Below are positions 21,101 to 32,600 of a DNA stretch of 64,000 nucleotides, in pieces. A model generated the notes under the pieces. It was given only the letters and a program-made list of their open reading frames with translations. It did no database searches and had not been told where the DNA came from. The translations under genes were made by a program, and so were the position numbers. Source of the DNA: Megascapheus bottae. Taxonomy: Eukaryota; Chordata; Mammalia; Rodentia; Geomyidae. The stretch covers positions 9,702,001 to 9,766,000 of the forward strand of contig JANJXV010000039.1 of the NCBI GenBank assembly GCA_024803745.1, read 5' to 3'. The stretch's first letter is position 1. Every line of letters begins with the position of its first letter.

Positions 21101-24100
21101 GTGGGAAACTGAGGCAGGAGGATCATGTGAGGCCAGGAAGTTAACAGTCTGACAACACAGGCAGAAACCATGGATATAAAGGAAGCTGAAGCTGGGCACC
21201 AGTTGCTCTCATCTAAGTTCTAGCTACTCAGTAGATCTAAGGATTGTGGTTCAAAGCCAGCCCAGGCATGAAAAATCCATGAGACCTTGATCTCCAATTA
21301 CCCACCACAAAACCGAAGTGGCACTGTGGCTCAAGCGATGGAGTGCTAGCCTTGATCTGAAAAGCTCAGGGACTGCGCCCAGGCCCAGAGTTCCAGCCTC
21401 AAGACAAAGTTTGGAGGATCCTCATTTGTGTGCATTCAAGGTTCACCATGTCCTTCCAAGCCACAGAGGAGGGAAGGGAAACTGGTCACCTTTGGATTCC
21501 ATTCCATCTCACTGTCCGCAGGCTTCACGCGGCACACAATGAACTCGACAGCCTGTGGGGGCAGCGTGTGGAAGGTTTCGGGGAGAAGCAGGAGCTGGTC
21601 CTTTGTCACCAGCCCCGTCCTGCCTTCATCCAGGAAGGTCACGAGCACGCTCTCCAGGCCCCCGGCCTCTTCTTTCTGGCTTGTCTCCAGCACCTGAACT
21701 CTGGAGAACAGCAGCATCATTAACAAGCAGAAGTTCCAAAAGAAGCCATCTCTGCCTCAACCTACCCAGCTCATGGAAAACAAAAACGCTGCTACATTGC
21801 ATGGGTGTGTTCTGAGCTGTGTGTAATGAAACATATGATGGCCCGGGAAGACTCTGGTTTTGAATGGAGCAAATCCCTTCATCAGAAAACCAATACAAAT
21901 GAACACAGCGAAGGTTTGACACTTCAGACTTGAGGTTGGCACATTGCCTGCCAGAGATCCCTTCCCTGGCACCTGCCACAGCCTGTGCTTGCCTATAAAA
22001 TGAGAATGATGCCCATCTGACTGGAACTTGACAGAAACTGGACCAGGCGGGGGGTGGTGGCTCGGTGGATGTCTGGGGTTCTGGGGTTCTGTGCTAGAAG
22101 CTGGTGGAGAGTCAGGCACATCTGTGAACCAGGCCTCACCACCCATCAACTGGCAGTGGTGAGAATAAGTGTTCCACACAGCTTACATTGTCTCATGCAA
22201 CACAGATCAATAGTACTTTACCTGTGAAAAAGTGTCTTCTCTTCCAATCCATACAATCCCAGATTCTCCACCTTTTCAACAGCTACTTTATTACCAGAAT
22301 CCTTAAAATACTCATTCAGTTCTGCCTTCAGAGTGGCATAAAGATCCACATGTTTCTCAATGATACGACCAAAGTAGTTTGTGGCATTTGAAATGTAAGA
22401 AGGTATTATCTGAAACAGTAGAAACGTTTAAAGCGCACATGGGCAGACTTCTTCTGACCTAAGAACTCAAATGCGTGCAGACAGATTTACCATTAACCAC
22501 AAAGGCTAGATGCCCTAACAAAACAAACCTTTTCCACATTCAGAAATTCCAGCCTTGCTAGGCACCACTAGCTCATGTCAGTAATCCTACACAGGAGACT
22601 GAGATCTGGGCAGCCAGCCCAAATAGGAAAATCTGTGAGACCATCTCCAATATTATCACCAAAAAAGCTGGAAATGCCAGTGTGGCTCAAGTAGAAAAAA
22701 AAAAACCAAAAACCTCAGGGAAAGCACCCAAGCCCTAGAGTGCCCCCCCTAAAAAAAAGGATTTGAAAGAAATGACAGTAACAATTGACCAATGATACCT
22801 GAATCTCAAGAATTTCTTTTCCTCATGGGAATAATAATCATGAATGTTTCAAAAGTTTTCATATAATCACTCTATTAATTTTTTTTCTTTTTTTGGTCTG
22901 TCGTGGTGTTGGAACTCTGGGCCTGGGCACTATCCCTGAGCTCATTACCCCAAGGCTAGCAGGGCTCTATTGCTTTGAGCCACAGTGCCACTTCCAGTTT
23001 TCTAGTGGATAATGGAAGAATCTCACCCACTTACGTGCCTGGGCTGGTTTTGGACCCCAATCCACAGATCTCGGCCTCCTGAGTAGCAAGTTTCCTTTTG
23101 TTTTTGAATAGCACTACAGATTCAAGTCAGGCCCTGGTGCTTGGTAAGAGCACTTTACCACTGACTCACACTTACCATGCTACATTGTTGGTAACTGCCT
23201 CTAAGTGGAAGCAACTTTAAAATATATAATTGGAAAACAAAATCCTACATTGTCATCTATTTACGCAACTTGTTTTTGGTTTTATACATAAACTGGGGTT
23301 TTAAAATAGCGTAACCTCTAAGGTCATTCCTATAATCAGGTATGCCGATAGCAGTATGTTAATATTGGATACTAGAAGTTGTAATCATATTGTATTAATA
23401 CTCTACTACTTGAAACAATTTGGTGAACCTGAGCACAGCCAGATGTTGTAGTGAATACTTATAATTCTAACTATGCACGAGGCAGAGACCACAGGATTAT
23501 AGTGTAAGACCAGCCTGGGCAAAAACATTCATGAGGCACAATCTCAACTGATTGAAAAATAGTGGCTCACACCTGTCATCATAGCTCCTCGGGAGGCTGA
23601 GATTTGAGGATCACAGTTCAAAGCCATCCAAGACAAGAAAGTCCTTGAGACACATCTCCAATTAACCATCAGAAAACCGGAAGTGGAGCTATGGATCAAA
23701 GTGGGAGAACACTGGCCTGGGGCCAAAGAGCAGAGCTAGCACCCAAGCCCTGACTTCAGGTCCCTGACCAACAAAAATAAATAAAATGCTGAATGCGAGA
23801 GAGAAACTTGAAAGCGAAGGAAGGGATTATCCAAAATCAACTGTACTCATAACCTCCCTGTACATTAATAACAGAATTAGATTTAAAAATAAAACAGAGC
23901 AAAAAATAAAAAAACAGCATGCACTTGCATGCCTGTCATTCCAGACATATACACAAAGTGCAAACAAGAAAACTGCTGTCCATGGACCGGGAGTTTGGCC
24001 TAGTGGTTAAAGTGCTTGCCTAGCATGCATGAAGACCCGGGTTCGATTCCTCAGTATCACATACATAGAAAAAAGCCGGAAGTGGTGCTGAGGCTCAAGT

Positions 24101-26649
24101 GGTAGAGCTCTAGCCTTGAGAAAGTCTAAGGACAGTGCTCAGGCCCTGAGCTCAAGCCCAGGAATGGCAAAAAAAAAAAAAAAAAGAAAACTGCTGTCCA
24201 GTTTGGCCTGGGTAAACACGGGGGGGTCTCATCAAAAAGCAATGGAAGGGGCTGGGAGTCTGGCCCAATAGTACAGTATTTGCCTAGCATGCATGAAGCC
24301 CTGGGTTTGATTCCTTGGCACCACATACACAGAAAAAGCCAGAAGTGGAGCTGTGGGTCAAGTGGTAGAGCTAGCCTTGAGAAAGCACAAGGATAGTGCT
24401 CAGGCCCTGAGTTCAAGCCCCAGGACTGGCAAAAAAAAATAACAATCAAAGCAAAGAGGTCTGGAGTTCAAGGCTCAAGCAGTAAAGCACCTCAGCCTAG
24501 CAAACATGGTCATGCGTTTAAACCTCCGCACCACCACCACCAAAATGCAAAGAAGAAAACCTCTGAATGAAGAGTCTTAACAGAAGGTACCTGGATGTAC
24601 CCATACGTTGGCAGAGCCTGGTCAGACAACTTCCTTGGCATATCCAGCTCTGGATTGACATGATGCCGATCAGGACAGATCCTCTTGTCTCTGAAAAATA
24701 GGACCAGGTTTTAAAACTAGAAACAAAACAAGTTATTCTGCAATTGAAATTAAGAGGTTTGGGCCAGGAGTTTGGCCTACTGGTAGAGTGATTGCCTAAC
24801 ATGCACAAGGACCTGGGTTTGATTCCTTGGTACCACATACATAGAAAAAAGCCAGAAGTGGTTCTATGGCTCAAGTGGTAGAGCTCTAGCCTTGAGAAAG
24901 GCCAAGGACAATGCTCAATCCCCAAGTTCAAGCCTGAGGACTGGCCCCCCAAAAAAAATAATTTACTCAAAGCACCTTAAATATTAAGTACCCACACAGT
25001 AATTAGCAAGTTATAAACAAGTGAAAAAGTATTCTACAATGTTCTTGTGTGTGTGGCAGTCCTAGGGCTTGAACTCAGGGTGTGAGAGCTATCCCTGAGC
25101 TTTTTTTGTGCTCAAGACTGACCCACTCATTTGAGCCACAGCTCCACTTCTGGCTTTTTCTGAGTTTATTAGAGATAAGAGTCTCACAGACTTTGTCTGT
25201 GCTGGCTTTGAATCACGATCCTCAGATCTCAGCCTCTTCAGTAGCTAGCTAGGATTACAGGAGTGAGCTACTGGCGTCCAGCTCCACAGACATTTTAAGA
25301 TAGAAGACATGAACGCAAATCCTTCCAAAAAATAAACAACCGAGTGTCCATTTGTCACTAACACTAGAAACACTTAAGCTATCCTGTTCCCCCCACACAC
25401 CCAGAGGACATGGGGCAGTTTGCATCCACTCACTGTTCCTAAACTCATGTCTCCTGTGTCAGTGAGTCTACCCATGGGAGAGGGCACACACTTCTACGGA
25501 ACGATGTGCAGACTGTGAGTTTTCCAAGTGTCTTCAGACACAACAGCCTAGACTAGAAACAACTGTACAAGCCATCACCAGGTGAGCAGCTGTGTGCATT
25601 GTGACGTTTCCTTACAGGACCAAGCCATAAACTAAGGGAAAACCAGTGTGCCCAGTGGAGAGAGAGGGCACAGATGTAGACACAGAATACACACTGCAAG
25701 TCCACTTATACGGCAGTCAACAATGAGCAACATGTAATGCATGGAATCCACCTCGATGTTGCCAAGGCTTGAACAGGGAAAGAAAAAGTGGATGGTAGTA
25801 CAGTGTGGTACTGTCAGCCATGCAGAATTGTGTTATTTGAAGCAACATGGATGGAACTGGAGGACATCCCGTAATAAGAAATAATCCAGATGCAGTGAAA
25901 GTATTGCACTTTCTCTCCTATGGAAGTGAAAAGGTTTATCAGAGAGTAAGGTATGATTACTGGAGGCTAGGTGGGGTTTTGGGAAAGAGCATCCACCATG
26001 TGTCTATGGATACAGTATGCTGAGACCTGTTAACATATGCAGTTAATACATGAGGATTTGAACAATGGAAAAAGAAGAATGCTGGGCAGGGAGTTTGGCC
26101 TAGTAGTAGAGTGCTTGTCTAGCATGCACAAAGACCCAAGTTCGGTTCTTGAGTACCACATTCATAGTAAAAGCCGGAAGTGGTGCTGTGGCTCAAGTGG
26201 TAGAGCTCTAGTCTTGAGAAAGCCTAAAGCCAGGGCTCAGGCCCTAAGGCCCTAGAATGGCCAAAAAAAATCCACAAGTTGTCAGTTAATAGCTATGACA
26301 GGGCTCATGGCTGATGTCTCAGGGGTGGGTACTTGGGGACAGGCGTGAGTGTTACCATGCCATGAACTTTCCATCTGTCAATTTAAAGCACATATCCCCC
26401 CCTCAGTTTAGACACAACTCTGGCTTACTTGCAGAAGCCGAAGGCTTTCAGATGTCGACAGAGCGGTCTTCTGGCTTTTTTGTCCTCTTTGGCTTCCAAG
26501 ACCCCTGCAGAAAACTCGTATAACTCGGACGGGATTTTGGCATCTGCTCGTTCCAAGTAGCGCAGGACACCCACTGCGTGGCTCGCGTTCCTCTCGGTCA
26601 GCAGCAGCACAGACTTGGTTTTTCTATCTCCATACTCTACAGGTGAGCC
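15176..26649 (-). CDS. TDRD12: TDRD12 exons 21-32: zinc finger, second Tudor, CS domain
   Basis: A CCCH finger of spacing C-x8-C-x5-C-x3-H (C837, C846, C852, H856) spans the exon 21/22 junction. The second Tudor region (exons 23-25) contains [19 protein letters not shown], the usual Tudor strand-turn-strand signature. After a low-complexity acidic linker (exons 26-28), exons 29-31 encode a p23-like CS domain: [19 protein letters not shown], then [16 protein letters not shown], and [17 protein letters not shown] domains usually contact HSP90-type partners. The last exon uses the acceptor CTTCCAG at 15268-15274 and ends in a Ser/Asp/Glu-rich tail at TGA 15176-15178. The CS-containing C-terminus means this locus encodes the long form. 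Confidence 0.93.
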
Positions 26650-29600
26650 CTTACAATGGGGAGGAGGCAAGGGAAGGAAGCAAGAGATTATCCAGGGCAA
26701 ACTCAGTCAAACAGGGGGCTCTCCACCTGTCACTCCTGAATTAAAAAGACAAAAAAAAATCAAACCTGTTGCGTTAAACTCTGAAAATGATCAGACATGC
26801 AATAAAGGCGTCCACCAAACACTTTGGGTGAGGAGGGGAAGCTGAAGTGCACCACGCATGTGGCGTCAGTGATGTCCAGGAGCGGGATGCAGTCGTCGGT
26901 GGAGGCTGGGGAAACGGATGGGCCTGCGTTACCCCGGGCTCCATGCAAAGAATCTAAAAGCCTCGCCCATTAAGCTACCTGTACTCCTGCAATTTTTCAG
27001 ATGCACATCCCCCCCCCATCCCCACTCCACCAAATTCCACAGCCCAGTGATTCCATTTCATAGAAAAGTGCCCCAGCTCTTTCTCTCTGAAGCCAGTTGT
27101 GGGGCCCGAACTCAGGGCCTGGGCTCTGTCCTTGAGCCTCTCTGTGCTCAAGGCTAGCTCTCTTACTATTTCAGCCACACTGCCACTTCTCCTTTTATGT
27201 GATATTGCGGAATTGAACTCAAGGCTTCATACATGCTACCACTAAGCCATATTTCCAGCCCCAAAGTGGCATCTCTTTAAGCTTGGAAAGGCCCTTTTCT
27301 ATTTTAAACCTGTTGGCACTTTCTCCTCCATCTTCTTACCCAGTTTGCCACCTTAGATCCCCTCAGCAAAAACAAAACACTCTTTCCCTGAAAACAAGTA
27401 TGTAGCTACAATCTCAAATGGCAGCCCCTCCCCACAATGCCACTTCCCTCTCCCTTTGTGGGGCTACCTCTACATGTTAACCCTTCCACCATGCAGGTTC
27501 CTGCTCTAGAGTTCCACGTGAACCTAGCCCTATAACACTGCTTACAGCCCCATCCAGCGGCTACTCTGTGCCTATGCGATAGCCCGCCAGGTTACTGGTA
27601 CTAAACTCCTTTTCCTTTGTATGTGACCATGTGCCTGAATAATTTCTGGGGGAAGCCTTTCAAAACCTAGGCTACGTATACACATATTTCTTTGTGTGGG
27701 TCATGGCGTTTGAACGCCAGGCCTGGGTGCTGTCCCAGCATCCGTGCTCAAGGCTAGTGCACTAAGACTTTGAGCCACAGCTCTACTTCTTGCTTTTTGG
27801 TGGTTCACAGGAGATGAGTCTCACGGACGTTTCTGCCCAGGCTGGCTTTGAACCACAATCTTCAGATGTCAATCATCTAGATAGCTAGGATAACAAAGTG
27901 TGAGTCACCCACACCCACAGCCTAGGCTATGTATTTTTCATTTATTGTATATGTTTGTCTTTATATCGTAACAGGAAACTTAATTCTATACACATATAAA
28001 TATAGAATGTACTCATGTGGGTTTTATGTAGAACAAGGTGGTATTGATACTACAACTTTGTTGGAAGAGAACACTGAGAATTACTTCACATGAGATTCAA
28101 ACTAGAGGTTAATTTTGAAGTCATTATTTAAAAAAAAAATCTGAGAGACAATGTGATACATAAATTCAGTCCCGATCAGGCCAGAGCTTAGACTTGGCTA
28201 CTTGTAAGAAATCAAAACATTGGGCCGGGAGTTTGGCCTAGTGGTTAAAGTGCTTGCCTAGCATGCATGAAGACCCGGGTTCGATTCCTCGGTACCACAT
28301 ACATAGAAAAAAGCCGGAAGTGGTGCTGAGGCTCAAGTGGTAGAGCTCTAGCCTTGAGAAAGTCCAAGGACAGTGCTCAGGCCCTGAGCTCAAGCCCAGG
28401 ACTGGCAAAAAAAAAAAAAAAAAAGAAATCAAAACATTTACTTACCTAATACAATGTGAGAGCCAGAACTCAACTTCTTCTTCCACTGTTCTAAGACACT
28501 TTTTAAGTTAAAAATAAGCTCTTTGTGCATTTTCAAGCAAAATATGGAGTTGCTTTCTACTACCTAAAGATGGTAACAAAAGAAGTCAGTCACTGCCATG
28601 CCTGTGGCCACCCGCCTGCCAGGAACACCCCATGTGAATGACATTACACTTCCTGGAAATCCGGTCTCAGTGACCAAGGAGCTCTCACGGATGAGCCATC
28701 TCACCAACTCAAATGGCCCAATTTTTTTTGTGTGGGTCATACGGCTTGAACTCGGCCTGGGCACTGTCCTTGAGCTCTTAAGTTCAAGGCTACTGTTCTA
28801 CCCCTGGGCATGAGCATTGTCCCTGGGCTCTTCAGCTCAAGGCTACTGTGCTATCCTTGAGCCAAGCCCCATTTCTCATTTTCTAGAGGTTAAATGGAGA
28901 GGAGTTTTGAGTCTTTTTGTGCCTGGGCTGGCTTTGAACCTTGATCCTCAGATCTCAGCCTCCTGAGTAGCCTGGACTATAGGCGTGAGCCACGGTACCT
29001 GGCAAATGGCCCTATTTCTAAAAATCCATAATTTTTACCTATAAACTTGCTCAACTTGGAAACACTATTTTGCTAAATCTATTTCCATCTTGTTTCTGGG
29101 TGCCAGTACTTGGGCTTGAACTCAGGGCCTGAATACTGCCAGATAAGCAAAAAAACCTAAGGCTGACACTCTGCCACTTGAGCCATCTCTTCACTTGAGC
29201 TCTTTTGCTGATTAACCGGAGGTAAGAGTCTCTTCCTGCCTGGCTGGCTTTGAAAATCCTCAGATCTAAGCCTCCTTAGTGGCTAGGATTATAGGCATAA
29301 GGTACTGGTACACACACGCATATGCATGCACAGATTGGAAGGATACATCAGATCTGTGGAAGGGCAGCAGAGACCTTTTAGGTTTTTTCAGAAAAAAAAA
29401 GTACCACTGATGAGTTCATTTTATATTTGGCTTTGCTTCTGCACTTTAGCATGGATGTACAAAAATTAAACTGAATCAATCATTAACTCATATATTTGGG
29501 CTTTCTATGATAGTGACCTTTATGGCTATCTTCTTTTTTTTTTTTTTTTTGCCAGTCCTGGGCTTAAGCTCAGGGCCTGAGCACTGTCCTTGGATTTTTC

Positions 29601-32600
29601 TCAAGGCTAGAGCTCTACCACTTGAGCCTCAGCACCACTTCCGGCTTTTTCTAAATATGTGGTACCAAGGAATCGAACCCAGGTCTTCATGCATGCGAGG
29701 CAAGCACTCTGCCACCAGGCCAAACTCCCGGCCCCTATTGCTATCTTCTTATAGCATATACAAGTTGGTATTTCTCCTGGGCATTTCAGTGACTCACAGC
29801 TGTAATCCTAGCTGAAATTCAGCTCATGATAGAAAATCTTTGTACTAGCTGGGAGTTTGGCCTAGTGGTAGAGTGCTTGCCTAGCATGCATGAAGACCTG
29901 GGTTCAATTCCTCGGTCCCACATACATAGAAACAAGCCAGAAATGGTGCTGTGGCTCAAGTGGTAGAGCTCTAGCTTTGAGAAAACCCAAGGACAGTGCT
30001 CGAGCCCAAGCCTGGCAAACAAAAACAGAAAATCTTTGTACTTAACCAGCTAAAACCCTGACTACATGGCTCAAACCACAGTTGGATTCACAATGCTACT
30101 TTTGGGAAAAAAATTTATAAGTCCAGAATAGCACAAGGAGCTGCGTTTAAGCCCGGGTCAAGCCTCCCCTGCCCCCACTCCACACTACAGACACTAACAC
30201 AGACATCAATTAGATACTTTCAGGCTCCATCTAGCAGTCTCCTCTGTGGCAGGCAGCCGGTTTCTACTGAAAGGCGTGGCCCACCTATGTGGCTCCTTTG
30301 GTACTAGGCGTCTCTACAGTCTACCTCCTTTCCCACCAGATGGCAAACTTGAGAGGCCGTATCCATGCCACAATTGGCTGTCCCCAAGACACTGACTGCC
30401 TGAGATCCAGCCACTCGTGAGGACGTTTTACCACGGAGCTGGGCTCACCTTACATACTATTTCTGTTTCAGCTATGGAGCAGGTGAAGATCAAGGTCTTC
30501 TGGGCCTGACTTGGCATAAAATCAAGAACTTGGAGTAAAGTCGAGGTTTTCTCACATTCCAGACAAAGATGGACTACCTGGGCAACAGAATCAGAAGACG
30601 ACTTTTTTTTTTTAAAGACATTAACAGAAACAGGTATATATTACAGTTAGTATGGGAAAAGCCTTTTACAAATGGCCTTACATTCAAGCTTTCTCCCAAG
30701 AAAATGGCTATCACAACAAACTGTAAACATAGTTGTTTTTTTTTTTTATATAGTAACAAGAGCAATACAAATGAACTAAAAGAAAGCATTGGCTTCTCTA
30801 ACTACTGGAATACAGTTGTGTTTATGATATATAAAACAATTTAAGGGGCCGGGAGTTTGGCCTAGTGGTTAAAGTGCTTGCCTAGCATGCATGAAGACCC
30901 GGGTTCAATTCCTCGGTACCACATACATAGAAAAAAGCCGGAAGTGGTGCTGAGGCTCAAGTGGTAGAGCTCTAGCCTTGAGAAAGTCCAAGGACAGTGC
31001 TCAGGCCCTGAGCTCAAGCCCAGGACTGGCAAAAAAAAAAAAAAAAAAAAAAATTTAAAATAAATTACACAACGGGAATGTTTTAAGTTTAAAATTAGTC
31101 CTTAGATTTTCGTCACCTGAAAAGGCCATCAAAGAGTAATGTTTCATCAAAGGGAAAAACAATGAACTTTTTCCACATCAAAACAGGAAGTTTGGTCACA
31201 GCTTTGTGCATAGTTTCAGCCACTGGAGCCGTCTGTTACAGCTCACTCACCTTCTCTTTCTCCCAAGGGTGTCTGCTCGTTACATCACATTCTACACAAC
31301 AAAAGCTTACACTTCCTACCTTTTCCCACACAGACCAACATGTACAGTCATACCTACACCGACATGCATGCAAACACATGTCCACGCACCCGCACGCAAC
31401 ATACCCCTCACTCACTGCAGCCAAAAGGACTTCAGCACCCCTGATGTGAAGGACACATTTTATTTCAGATTGGCAAATACCCTGAGCCGATTATGGCGCT
31501 AAACACTAACAGGGAGATTTTGGAATGTACCAAGTGTTCCAATGTTTTCTACCTAAGCCAGAATCAAAATTCATTGTGTAGCGAAAGACTGCCATAGGAG
31601 GTGACAGCTACGTGACACAGGTGGCTGCCTGGGCTCGCCGCCCACCCCTATCACCTGCTGGACACTGCCGTAGAGCGCAGCCTCCTCGGGGGCTGTGATG
31701 ACGATGTAGGGGTCGTTGAGGAACTCCTGGACCAGGTGCTCCACGTGTCGGCTCCAGTGAACGCCCACCGCGATGACCTGGTGGGGTGCAGACTCCCGCT
31801 CGTCTACCTCCACGTTTTTTTTGAAGTTATCTAATATAGCAAATGTCTAAAAAAGTTAGTATAATTAGTATCATTTTTGTTTAAAGAAAGAAATTAGTTT
31901 GACACAACGTAAGATGTAGACTGTATCTTTCGTCTTCAAAGTTGGGAAAAATGTTTCCAAAAAATAAAAGGAAAAAAAATGAGAATGGATGAAATGTTTG
32001 CGGTAAACATAAAACTCCACTCTCAGCAGAATTAAACCACAAACAACATCCTCGTGATTATGCGTAATTACGGGTAAGGCATTCAACAACAGATTAACAT
32101 GTTCACAGTGAAAACTCGAAAACTACCAGGTGCAATAGTAATGACACCTGTAATTCCAGCTACTCAGGAATAAAATAGAGGTGGGAAGAATCATCGTTTC
32201 GAGGCCAGCTCAGACAAGAAGTGCACATTTTTAGCTCCAGGTTGGCAGGGGCATTGAGGGTACTGCAGCTTGGTAGATCATCTGCCCAGCAAGGGTAAGG
32301 TTCTGAATTCAATCTCAGTTACCTCCAAAGATAAAAGTGGCACACAGAATATGTTATTTGTGGTATTAACTTTGTGTATCAACAGACACAATTTTTTAAA
32401 GACTCCAAAATAATGAGTAAATATCACCTGAGTGATCAAGGTGTAAGTTGCTGTTGGGAGTTTTCCAGAGCTGGGAGTGGTGCCTCACCCCTGTAATCCC
32501 AGCTACTCGGGAGGCTGAGGTCTGAGGATCACAGTTCAAAGATGGGGCACTGAAGTCTGTGAGACGCTGGTCTCCAATTAACCACCAGAATACCAGAAGT

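Noticed and set aside
28222..28422. tRNA gene suggested by A- and B-box motifs in the SINEs
   Set aside because: The motifs recur in dozens of A-tailed, target-duplicated dimers and the cloverleaf is not preserved. These are SINEs, not tRNA genes.
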